A DNA stretch of 64,000 bases from the NCBI GenBank assembly GCA_903772945.1, contig CAICTM010000297.1, positions 1-64,000 of the forward strand, in the 5' to 3' direction. A program made the position numbers and the translations under genes. This document shows positions 42,460 through 53,242 of this stretch, in pieces. This stretch comes from Seminavis robusta. Lineage: Eukaryota > Bacillariophyta > Bacillariophyceae > Naviculales > Naviculaceae. The notes under the pieces were generated by a model. It was not told the DNA's origin. It did no database searches and saw only the letters and a program-made list of their open reading frames with translations. Every line of letters begins with the position of its first letter. Positions within the stretch are counted from its first letter, which is position 1.

Positions 42460-43389
42460 ATGATCGCTTACATTGTCAACTCGCTTTGCCGTCAAAAATG
42501 GGATCGCATGGCCTACGAAAATGGAACACCCTTCACCTTCAACAGCGAGTACATGGCCCGACGATTTGTCGGTTTGCAAAATGAGGAAACCACAGCCTAC
42601 ATTGCAAAGCATTTGTCGTCCATGTGCCAAGAGACTCTTGGATGTGTTCTCGACTATCCAGTAATGAAAGGTCAATCTGTTGAGAACAAGGCCATTGTGA
42701 TGTTGTATTCCAAAACTGACGAAGGCGCGAATTTCGACGAGAACGAACCAGCGGCTTTCAATGTTGCGTTCTCCTGGGAGCTGAGTGATGGCACTCCTTG
42801 TATTCATTATGGTCTCTTTATTGTTACACCATCCCACCAACGAAAGGGAATCCAAGGTCCATTGGGATTCTTGAATCTCTATATGCTACTTCGCAACATT
42901 GAGGCATCCACTGTTTGGATGACTGATCTGGGTCGCTCTCCCAGTGGCTCACGCCACTTTATCAACTTCATGTCCGAGGTCTATCCGCGACCACCATCTT
43001 CCAAAGCAGAGGAGAAGGCAGCCTTGTCGGACGACGAGGAAAGCCAATACGAGGCACAACTGCGGGTTGCTCGAGAGTTCCATGCACGCTTCCAAAAGGA
43101 TGCAGGCATGTCTGCCAACAGCGTCCTGGATGGAATGGTGATCAAAGGGAGTAACCTTGAAGGAGGTGCTACAGCTTTGGTAGATGTCAATGGATCCACA
43201 CGATCTCGCAGTAAGGCATACAATGACTGGATAGACAAACTATGTCCTTCTCCAGCAGATGAACTGCTTATGGTGGGGCAGTTCCTGCCCGGTCAGTTTG
43301 TGTACCGTCAAGTGTTTCAAAAGAACTTCCCTTGGTTGGTTCCATCCGCAACCACAACTTCCGATAGCAAGGAGCAAGCCTCCAGCTAG
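42460..43389 (+). CDS. Conserved-looking protein, possibly GNAT-like
   Basis: 309 residues from the ATG at 42460, preceded by gtacc. The open frame extends upstream to 42277 through Gln/His/Thr/Asn-rich leader sequence, so I chose the ATG at the change in composition. The middle contains GLFIVTPSHQRKGIQGPLGF, which resembles the acetyl-CoA-binding motif A of GNAT acyltransferases (V.P.hQ.KGIG). The rest is not recognisable to me. No signal peptide or membrane segment. The fold assignment is tentative. Confidence 0.6.
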   Translation: MIAYIVNSLCRQKWDRMAYENGTPFTFNSEYMARRFVGLQNEETTAYIAKHLSSMCQETLGCVLDYPVMKGQSVENKAIVMLYSKTDEGANFDENEPAAFNVAFSWELSDGTPCIHYGLFIVTPSHQRKGIQGPLGFLNLYMLLRNIEASTVWMTDLGRSPSGSRHFINFMSEVYPRPPSSKAEEKAALSDDEESQYEAQLRVAREFHARFQKDAGMSANSVLDGMVIKGSNLEGGATALVDVNGSTRSRSKAYNDWIDKLCPSPADELLMVGQFLPGQFVYRQVFQKNFPWLVPSATTTSDSKEQASS

Positions 43390-44043
43390 ATGAATCTGAA
43401 TCATAGAGTACGTACTGTTCAAACCGCACAGCGCTAGTCTGTTCAAAACGAGTTTCCGGACAAGTTGTCGAGTTGCTTCAGCAGCATTTGTGCGGCCATT
43501 TGTGCGGATGCCATGACGAAAGGGCCGATTGCACAGCAAAATCAGGGTTCAAGCTGTGTGACCAGCAACGAACCCCGTGTCAGTTATCTCTGTTTTTGTT
43601 TTCATCTATAAAGGGGAGATAAGCATTTGTACTTATTAGAAATGTAGGTAGGAGAAAGATATGTTCACCAATTCGTCTTCTCCTTTGATGTTGGTAGTTG
43701 TAAATGCCAATGTGACCACACTATGGTCTCAGTGTGCCCGCACTCTACCGATAGCTGATGAATGAGAGGTGGTTGCACGAAAGACGGCGGGGGCAAACAT
43801 TTGTAGTTTTTACTTTTACAAATTCTAAAAAGGGGTTTTCGTGGAAACAACGGTCAAAATTGCAAATCTTTTTCCCACATCACACCCAAACGCAAGATCG
43901 CAAGATCCTCTCTGCACAGTTGTTGACCCCTACCGTATACTACTTTAGAAGCCCAAGCTAGCTACTACCGCTACTAGTAATAACTTCCCAGTTTTACATC
44001 CTGGCGACCACGTCGCAAGGATGCCGTAACGGTACCGTCCGAG
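43390..44043. other. Intergenic region, no gene seen
   Basis: AT-rich spacer between two plus-strand genes. A gctagctactaccgctactag string lies just before the next start. Nothing else distinctive. Confidence 0.55.
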
Positions 44044-47000
44044 ATGAAGAAGAACATTCGGGATAGGCATCGGATTCTTAGGTATGGCGAGCCGTCAGAC
44101 CCTGCTGCAAAGAAAGCAGATGAAATCATCGTGAGGAACCTCGAAGCACGAAAATGGACCCCTTCTATTCTCAAGGAGACGAATGACCTAATACGGAACA
44201 ATCCAACTTGTTTAGGTACCACCCCATTGGCCAAGGCTACAGGATGGGGACAGAAAAGTTCTTCACGGTACGGCGAAAATCTCCTTCATTTGGCGTTGAA
44301 ATTCGACGCCCCCGAGGAAATTATAGAGACAATACTCAAAAAGTACGAGAAATTGGCCACAATGACAGCGGAGACATCGAGAAACTGGACACCCCTGCAT
44401 ATGGGAATGGCTGGTGCAGCCCGCCCAGAGTCTATCCGGATGGTGCTGGCTGCGTTTCCCCGGGCAGCTGAAATGGAAGATTCCAATGGAAGGCTACCGT
44501 TGCATCTTGGCATGTTCCATCGGGCACCTACCGGCGCGATCGCAGTAGTTTTGGATGCCAATCCGAAAGCCGCAAGTAAAAGTGACATTTTTTGGGGAAC
44601 GCCTCTTCACAGTGGACTTACATCATACCATCCGGCAAAACCGCAGAAAGCTGGAGACCGGGACATTTCGCCATGGTCACTGAAGTCGATAACAATGGTT
44701 CTGGATGCATTCCCAGCCGCAGTTGGTGTACTTCATGAGCCAAGCCTCACTCTCGAGGGAGAAACACCGCTTCATCTTGCCATGCGACCAGAATTTCCTT
44801 TGGAAACAATCCTTTCCATGGCCCAACATTGTCCATCGGCTCTCGGAACCAAGAACAGAGCAGGAAGGACCCCTGTCCTGGCTGGCTTGGAACATGGGAT
44901 CGAAGCAGAGGTGCTGCAGTCGATTCTTGTGTATTTTCCTGAGGTGGTAGAGGGGAGACTGGAGAATGGACGGACCATGCTTCACCAAATGATGGGAAAA
45001 CCAATTTACGATGAAGTGGTCGCGATGGTTGTTCAGGCTTTTGAGACTCATGAAAAGGGATACAGCGTTTGCAAGGACATGAATGGACACACCCCGTTGC
45101 ATCTGGCAATGTCCACGAATGCCTCTCATCCGGCCGTTTCTGACCTGCTAGAGAATTCTCCTTACACGACAAAAGATTTGCTTGATCGCGAGGGTCGTTC
45201 GCCTTTATACCTTGGGGTCCAAAATGGCGCGTCGATTCAGACCCTCAAGCTTGTCCTCGATGCCTTTCCCGAGGCAATGGTGCTATGCAAGCAAAGGACA
45301 CCACTGCACATCTGCGCTGCAAGGGACGATGCGCCGGATATCATCGCTGCTGTTGTCAATGCTTATCCAGGAGCAGCAACGACCTTGGACCGCGATGGAA
45401 TGTCACCGTTACATCGATATGTCCAGCAGCCCTCAGTTCCAGCAGTGATGGCGTTGCTGACGAGTTATCCCGATGCGGCCAAGGTTAAGGACAAGAATGG
45501 ATACACTCCTCTTCATACGATAGCGAAGCGAGTTTCCATGTCGTCCCTGGCCGCTAGTGTCGCCATGGCTAGAGCTGTGGTCAATCACTGTCCAGCCGCT
45601 GCCAGAGCCAAGGACAGGCAAGGCAATACAGCTTTGCTTTTCTTGGCTATGGAGTTGATGTCGAAAGCAGACCAGCAAAGAAGCCGTCCTCAACCACAGA
45701 ATACGAGTGGTTCTCATCTGTTTAGGGCACTCTGTCATGCCTATCCACTCGCTGCAGAGATTGAGAATGATTCTGGAGTTTCTCCCATCAGTTTTCTGAT
45801 CAATTTACAAGTTCGAGCATTGTCGGCTGGCAGAACACCCGCAAATGAAGTAACCACGCGGGTCCCGCCCATCAAGTCACTGCTGAAAGGACTTCGAGAT
45901 GGTCGTCCACTAAAGAAGCTCTGCAACCTTGAAAGGCCTAGCTTTCTAACTATGTATCTTATGCTATTTTTTAACGACAACTCACATGATTCAAGTAGAA
46001 ACACCAAAACCATTGACATCAACGAAAAAGTCATTCCTGGGTGGACCTTCCTGGAGATACTCGCCGATCTTGACAACGATGATGCATCTGACATGCTCAT
46101 TCAAATTGTTGAACAGCGAGGCCACTGGTGCAGTGGGGATCAAAATGTGAAAATAGTCTGCAGTGACGATGCGAAAACTATTCTGCAGTTTCAAACTCGC
46201 AATAAAGCAACAGAGGAAACGATGAGGAAAGTTGCGGATCGAGCAAAGCTCTCTCTTAGTTCAGAACGACTCCGGAATTGGGGTCAAACCTACGGTCGTT
46301 TCCTGGGCAGGTACAGGATCAACAAAGATCAAGAACCCAAACACATTTCTGAAACATGTGTTGTTGCCTTTGCAATGGAATCGAGGGTAGACGGCTCTGG
46401 GCAACGGTACGAAGCACAAGTTGCTCTAAAGTTTCTGAGCAGTTTTGATGCTTTCTGTCGGGAGATTGACAAGAGACGTATCATTGACTTACACTATGAA
46501 GCACATGCCGAGCGCCACTTCGTTGTGCCCATAGTGGCTGCATACACCTCAATCGCAGAAAACGATGCCAGCAAAGCGGCGCAAGCCTGCATGGAAAGCG
46601 TCGGTGTTGTGTACGAGGCAAACCTTCTGGAAGGTTTGCAGACCCACCAGAACATTCTTACAAGTGGGAGAGGGACTGACGACATTGCTTATCTTCTCGT
46701 CATGGAATGTGGAGCAGGCTTGGACCTTCACGATGTTATATCTCATCACAACATCGCTGGCAGGAATCTACCCATGGTGCTGTCAATTGCCACATGTATT
46801 GCAGAATGCCTTCAGTATCTCAATGAGAAATGCCAGGTAGTGCATGGGGACGTGAAGGCTCGAAACTTCGTCTCACTTGGTGTTGGCGCAGGGTTTGCTG
46901 CCATTGACCTTGACAACGCAGCTTCCATTGAAGACTGTGAGGCTGTGGGAAAGAAGCGAACGAGCTCTGGGTATTTGCCACCGGAGCAAGCAAGAGTGGA

Positions 47001-48182
47001 AGCTTCCCTCCGAGGTACAAAGGGGGCACCGTTGGCTCATGCAATGGTGCACGCGGAGTTGAAAGGGCTGAAAGAGGAGATGATCAGGGCATACGATGTT
47101 GGGAACTACCAGGAGCAGCTTCGTCTATTAGAAGCCCACAATGAAGCAAAGGGGAAGCTGGAACAGATTCAAAATGTAGCACCGGTGCGGAAGCCAGTGG
47201 TTGCAACGGCACAGTATGACATGTGGTGCTTTGGCGTGCTGTTGTACTACCTCTGCACGGGAGAGCAGCTCTTCGGAATGGACACAAGAGAGGACGTGAA
47301 AGACACAGAACTTGGCAAGATCATGAGCTGGAATAAGAAAATGCTGCTGTCTAAGCTGAGTCTTGTCTCCAAAGGATGGCCTCGGGGCATTCTTGCTGAT
47401 TTGCTTCAACCTCAACCAGCCAATCGACCCACTTGCTGGGCACTAGTTATCCAGCAGCTGCAACACATTGAAGCCTTCCAGACAAACTTCCGAATGGAAT
47501 CAACAAGTTCTCCGAGCATGTGGTCAATCTCTTATTGGCAGCTCATGGAATTTGACAACATTTTGTCGAAGCAGTTTGGTTCCTCATATGCCACCATGAC
47601 AATGAGAGATGTCAATGACAAGTGCTCAAGCCTACGTGCCAAAAATCTGGCAAATCGTATGCTCTTACTTGCAACCCTGAAGGACTTATGTTAGATAGCT
47701 TCATTTCTCACAGCTGGGACGAACCATTTCCGGACTTTGTGCTCTCGATTCGAAAGGTGTTCCAGACGACTTTGTTCAAGCCCAATTTGTGGATCTGCGC
47801 TTTCGCCTTGAACCAATGTGATGCCGAAACAGTGAAGGCTCAAGTTGGAACCGAAGAAAGCCCTCTTACCACGTCGCCTTTTGTGTTGGCCTTGGACCAT
47901 GCATTGACGTTTGTTGTGGTGAGAAACACCGTCACAGATTTGTACAGTCGCATCTGGTGTGTGTGTGAGTGCATGTACGCCAAGAAGCTTGGGTTGATAC
48001 CGAACAAGACCCATGTCACCGGCCCAGATATGTTCTCTCACTTGCAAACTAGCTGCTTGGAAGCGAAGTGTACCAATCCAACAGACAAGGAGAGGATTCT
48101 TGATGTCCTTCTCAAGGAACATGATGCTGAAGAGATTGACAAGTTTGTTCACCTTTTCAGAACCCAAGAAACGCCGGAATAA
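44044..48182 (+). CDS. Ankyrin repeat - protein kinase - TIR-like protein, one frame break
   Basis: The first frame (44044-47694) encodes 1216 residues. About ten ankyrin-type repeats occupy about 75-560 (TPLHMGMAGAARPESI, HTPLHLAMSTN, TPLHTIAKR). An atypical kinase follows: VALKFL (Lys about 797), VVHGDVKARNF (catalytic HxD) and IDLDNA in place of DFG, then the SSGYLPPEQ activation segment and DMWCFGVLLYYLCTG. Close to the stop, the next frame continues with LMLDSFISHSWDEPFPDF, WICAFALNQ and LYSRIWCVCECMYAKKLG to a stop at 48182. That pattern resembles the TIR-like FISHSWDE domains of algae and oomycetes. Joining needs a 1-nt shift near 47640-47690 or a 47-nt intron (47636-47682), shorter than any other here. 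Assembly error, tiny intron and recent mutation are all possible. Confidence 0.78.
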
Positions 48183-48448
48183 GGCCAAAGACACCTCGAG
48201 CTTCCTCTTATGACAGAGCAGGAAAGGCATGCTGGAGACCAAAACTTTTTCTTGCAGCCATCACAGCGGGGTTGGAGATCCAGAGGAGCCAATCCCCATG
48301 TTTAGATGGAGAGAGTCACAAACTTGAGGCAGACGCGGAGACGATGTTGTTGATCGTGTGTGACCTAGCGTGATGGCTATCGATCTGAAACCACTGGAGT
48401 GCCCACGGCAGAGACAAGACCGACCCACGGCGCATGTGGGCTGCAAAG
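48183..48448. other. Short 3' spacer between convergent genes
   Basis: Lies between the stop of the ankyrin-kinase gene and the truncated kinase-like end of the opposing remnant. No feature recognised. Confidence 0.5.
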
Positions 48449-49796
48449 TCAGCAACAGGAGGAAACCAGAAGGAGGAAGACAATGGCGACGGATACGAGG
48501 GGGGGCAGGTGGAAGTTATCCACAGCGAGTGAAACTCGACCATTTTTACCATGCCCAGTCTCTCGCACAAGGAAATATCTTTCAAAACCCTCGTTTGGGA
48601 GCGGGGCTTCCATATAATCGATGGTCATATCTTTCACCTGTGCCCATTTGAAACACTCCTTCTCCACACAGGGGTGCAAGCCATCCAGCGTAGATCCCTG
48701 ATCGGGCCAAAGATCCAATTTATCAGTTTTCCTCTCTTTCAGAGAGATGAGTCCGCAAGTGATAGCCAGCGATACACCCTGCATCATGTTGGCGAGTGTG
48801 AACGGTTCGGAGTAATACACTTCTGGCGCAATGATATGAATCGTCGGTGTGACTTGCTTTCTTTTGCCGGTGGCACGGCGACCTGTGGTGGCGTGATCGG
48901 GCAAAGAAGTTGGGATCTTGCTGGGATTCTCGTAGGCAGGTTTCGTCGGTGTAATGTCAGGCTTGGTCTTGTTTTGGTCTTGCTCCACGATTGAGGATAG
49001 GTCCACACTCTGGCTTTAAGCTTTGTGGCGGCTTCCAACACGACTTTTCTGGCTGGTCCGACTGTGTCACGTTCTGCTTCAATTGGCTGGTCCGACTGTG
49101 TCAGGTTCATCTGCTCTGTCCCATTAATACTCCCTGGCCGCAAGCAACACAGGCAGGCCTCCGGATAAGACGACAAGAGAACAAATGGTAATGGATTTCC
49201 TAGCCAAAATGAAGCAATAGAGAATGCGCCACTTCCTCCGCAATTCGCGTGGGATTAAACAGCACCTCACCAGGCATCTTGACTTCAATCACCAAAATTA
49301 TTCCCTCGTTTGGGTGTTCCACCACAATCAAATCAGGTCGTAGGGAGAAAAGTGTCATCTCCTTGAACACGCGAGTGTTTTCGAAATATCCCAACGTCTT
49401 CAAGCACATTTTCACCACGCCATCCACATAGGCGGCAACCGTTGCCTCGTTGTGGTAGGAAAGGGTTGTTGTACCGTCAGAGTTTGAGTCGAGATGGTTG
49501 TAACCCAAAAAAGACTTGATGTGTTCCTCTTGATGCTTCACGCGGATCGTAAAGTTCAGATCCTCCGGCGTGACAAAGTCCTCTCTAATTGAGAATGGAG
49601 CACCAGGTCTGGAGTGTTGGTGAGGAGGCAGTCCTATGTCTGGCATATCAGGGATCCCACCAAAGCTGTAAAGCATCTCCTGAACACTTCCTTTGTACGA
49701 CTCCGCCTCGAGCTTAGCGATCTGTCTATCCTTCTCTTTCAATTGTCGTATCGCCTCGGCCAGGCTCAGACCGTCGTAATCAGCCCCTTCAGACAT
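48449..49796 (-). pseudogene. PD-(D/E)XK nuclease-like plus truncated kinase-like remnant
   Basis: From the ATG at 49796, 199 residues run to a stop at 49200: a coiled-coil start (AEAIRQLKEKDRQIAKLEAE), then RPDLIVVEHPNEGIILVIEVKMPGE, which fits the D...ExK core of restriction-endonuclease-like domains. After about 190 bp containing stops, a second frame (49006-48449) has VYYSEPFTLANMMQGVSLAI and ends in RYFLVRETGHGKNGRVSLAV, which reads as the kinase glycine loop (GxGxxGxV). It then stops without the rest of a kinase. Nuclease-kinase fusions of this order are known from oomycete and algal multigene families. Either an unresolved intron or decay separates the parts; loss of the kinase body favours a pseudogene. 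Confidence 0.48.
49060..49110. repeat. Direct repeat tggctggtccgactgtgtca
   Basis: The 20-mer tggctggtccgactgtgtca occurs at about 49050 and about 49085, separated by 15 nt, inside the interrupted part of the nuclease/kinase remnant. Confidence 0.7.
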
Positions 49797-50376
49797 ACCT
49801 ACTTCGGGCCCAGAGAGAGGAAGAGGAAAAACTAAAATGCACACCCTTGCCTCAGTTGATGTCGTCGTAATCTCTTAGAGTTTCGTGTTGGAAAATCCTA
49901 GAGTTTCGTGTTGGAAAAGTTGATCGACAGTACGCCTGCATTCGGTATCATACACCGCGTGGATATCTCTTTGCCCAACTGCCCAACCCGCTTGTTGCTG
50001 TTGCTGGGTGTTGTTGTGTGGAGGCGTGTTGATTACCGTGGAAGCTACGTATCATAGCGTGATGCTTGGGGTGACGTCCGACGCACTGGCTTGGGTCAGT
50101 ACAGTAGTTTAACCGTCGTTGGATATTATCCACGTTCGGAGGGTGTTCAGCGGGAGGGCACGCGCTCAGTGTGGAGGCTAGCAAAGGCTAGAGCAAAACC
50201 GGCGCGGCCAAAGGCTAGCAAAAACAGGGTAACCCCGCATGTAAAAGATGGCCTCAGAGATCAGAGATCACCGGGGACACTCTTCGGCAACACCCTACAC
50301 CAAGGTTTGCACACCCAGCGGCAACAACCCCAGGAGCGACAGAGCAGGACACTGCTACCCCAACCAATACTAGTAT
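49797..50376. other. Intergenic region with a 20-bp duplication
   Basis: tagagtttcgtgttggaaaa occurs at 49876-49895 and 49899-49918. The rest is unremarkable spacer between divergent genes. Confidence 0.6.
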
Positions 50377-51990
50377 ATGTTTAGCTCACGGATCCCCGGC
50401 TTTGGTGGCTGGAGCCCATTGCCGCAAGAAGAGGACAATGGAGAGCAACAGCTTGAAATGACAGACTTCCATTCTTGTCCCTCGTCGCTTGACAAGCAGA
50501 AAGGTCTGTTCTCAACATACAGATGGCCAACGGCGGCCTCGGCGAACGGTCAAGGCCGCCTTCGTACCGGTATGACCGTTGCTGTTACTGTCGTTCTCGT
50601 GATTTCGGTGGCGGCATCAATCTGGAAGGGAACGACTGAACGCCTCGAAGGCGCTGCTGGCGAAGGTCAACTTGGGAATTCTTCTCTGGCCCGAGAGTCG
50701 CCAAGCCCTACCACAGGCACGGGCAGTATTCCGATCCCGTCTCTGCCCCCCACGGCCACTGGAGCGCCCCGCCAAGAGCCGCCTGCAAGCCCAACTTCTA
50801 CTGCAATCGCCGTCGCCAGGTCCTTCCTCCCACCATACACGTTGGAAGCCATTTCCAGAAATGCCTCTTCTCTACAAGCACAAGCTCTCGCTTGGTTAGG
50901 AGATCATCATCCAGAATTCAATGAAGGCATGCCGGGTTGGCGCAAGCAGCAATTGGTGGCTTTGGCAACTGGAAGAAATTCCAGAAGCTGGATCGCGGGC
51001 CAAATTGCACAAGGGACGGGCGATTCGATTCCAAACTCTGCTAAATTTGGCTGCTGGAAGGTAAAAACTTATCACCTGCCTCCCGAGATCGGCCTCTTGA
51101 CTTCCTTGACACGGATTAATTTTGGCATGGGTCGTCCAAGAGGTAGACTGCCAAGCGAGTTGGGATTGCTGACAGAACTAACTTTTCTGAGCCTGTTTTC
51201 CAACTACATGACTGGGACGCTTCCTCAAGAGCTTTGGCGTCTTTCCAAGTTGGATGAGCTTACTCTCTTTAGCAATCGATTTCGCGGGCCACTGTATTCG
51301 GAGATGGGTTTGATGACAGCTCTGACACATTTATCCTTATCGATGAATGATTTGACCGGTACCATTCCGCAAGAGCTACAGAAGATGACAGCAATGGAAT
51401 CCCTCTACTTGGGCGGCAATCAATTTACTGGGGCCCTTCCTACATTGGGGAACATGACGTCCTTGGTCAGCTTTGAGCTCTTTGGCAATCCTCGCCTGAC
51501 TGGAACAGTTTCTCCTTGGTTCTTGAGATCAGCGTCCAATTTGAAATATTTGGAAATTCTAAACACATCTTTGACAGCTAGCATACCTTCGGAACTGTGT
51601 CTCTTGACCTCCTTGAGAACGCTCCGCCTTTTTGACAATCCAAACTTCACGGGAACAGTGCCGCCTTCATGCTTGGCATCCTTTTCTGATTTGGAAATCC
51701 TTCAGCTTGACCGCACGTCCATGACAACAGGCAGCTTACCTTCCGAGCTAGGGCTTTTGACAGCCATGCAAGAGCTGTATCTTCAGGACAACCCATCCCT
51801 CACTGGTACAATTCCTCCTCCTGTTGTGGCATCAATGCGGAATTTGACGTACTTGACTCGACTTTCTTCAATACTTCCTTGACGGGCACCTTGCCAGCTG
51901 ATCTTTGTTCGTTCCGTGGATTGCAACACAATAGCATTACTCTCGGACAGATTGAAAAATAGATTGCTCCAAGATGTCTTGTCCATCTTG
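50377..51990 (+). pseudogene. Type II membrane LRR gene with damaged cap and C-terminus
   Basis: The frame 50377-51882 encodes 501 residues: a cytoplasmic tail of about 68, one membrane segment (GMTVAVTVVLVISVAASIW), a Pro/Thr-rich stalk, the start of the family cap (AQALAWLGDHHPEF, WRKQQLVALAT) and about ten LRRs. The cap is truncated after LVALAT: the YY.T.G..W and ECxW parts present in the other family members are missing. Near 51860 the frame is lost; the expected end (FNTSLTGTLPADLCSF, then Cys residues) lies in another frame to about 51955. Two defects suggest a decaying gene, although a shortened protein could still be made. Confidence 0.7.
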
Positions 51991-53242
51991 TGTGCCTGAT
52001 AATTTGAACTGTGTGTGCCATGACAACATGGCAGATAATCAATAGCATGAAAGGTACGGTAGCAAACACTTGGGACCAAGGTAGTGTAGCTGCTGCTAAC
52101 GTCTGACTTTTTTGTTTTTGGTATGAGGGGATGGTGAATGCTGCATTTGAAGCACTATATCTCTCAAGACTAGACAATGAAGACTTCATGCCGCGCCATG
52201 CACCAGACCTTGTGCTTTTTGGAGACATACAGTACTTTTGAAAAAGGGCCAGAAATGCTGACCGGCCACAACCATCAACATTACAAGCCTGGACCCTCTA
52301 ATGATCAGTTCACGTGATGTATTGCGGATTTCTGCCACCAAGCCATTCTGTGGATATTGTGTTTTCAGCCCCAAAAGACATACATGTACGGTACGGTAGC
52401 ACTGTCCATGCTGATTGCTGAGTTGTTGACGAGTGCTGACCTGCTGGAGACTGGAGACGTTACCAGTAGTAGAAATGCAGTACTTCGTAGACTCGGAGTC
52501 CAGTATCTTTGGACTCTCCACTCCTGTGGATCATAGTAGTCTAGCTATGCTCTTATATGTCATTCAATCAGACCCCACTCTCAATTGCCCTACTAGTCAA
52601 AGTCACTCATTTATGTCTCCTGCAGACCCCCCCCCCCAAAAGCCAAACCCTTTGGCACTTGTACATGTATTGCGGCGGCCTCTTGATTGCCTAAGCCTGG
52701 CCCCTCCCGGGCTTAGATAGAAAACGGCCATACAGTGGTACGATACCCCCCTTACTCTTCGAATTTCGGCTCTTCTTTGCTAAAAGCTTGGCCCTCGCTG
52801 GCTTTGGTAAAGAACCTACCAGGTACCTACCGGTACTCTTTAGAAACCCCCTTCGAAATTCACAACTGTGACTGATGAGTCGAGTCGACCCAGCCGACTC
52901 AGTCGAGTGAAGCGTCCTTACGGTATCGTGCTGCTTGGAGGTCGAGCGGGCGAAGTCTTCGCTAAATCGTCGGCCTTGTTGGACCTGGAACGCATTTCAA
53001 CGCGCTTCTTGGGGGTTGACATCACAAATTATTCGATGGAGTAGCACCCGATCGACAAGTAACTGGGCCGTTGTGGATCCGTAGAAGGGAGGTTACAATC
53101 GAGGCGAGGCAGTGAGAGGACGAGGGCTTTGCATCTAGCGCGACATACATGTTCATGTGGTGCCAAACGGGAGTCCCACCAACAACGCAGAAAAACCAAC
53201 CAATAGCTAGTAGCTAGCTAGGTTTCGGAACAAGCTACGAAC
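51991..53242. other. Intergenic region, no supported gene
   Basis: Contains a C run (about 52626-52636), accggtac words (about 52825) and a gagtcgagtcgacc/ccgactcagtcgagtg imperfect palindrome at about 52877-52910. gctagctagg lies just before the next gene. No supported frame. Confidence 0.55.

Noticed and set aside
45433-45738. Antisense frames across the ankyrin-kinase gene
   Set aside because: Shadow frames of a long coding exon.
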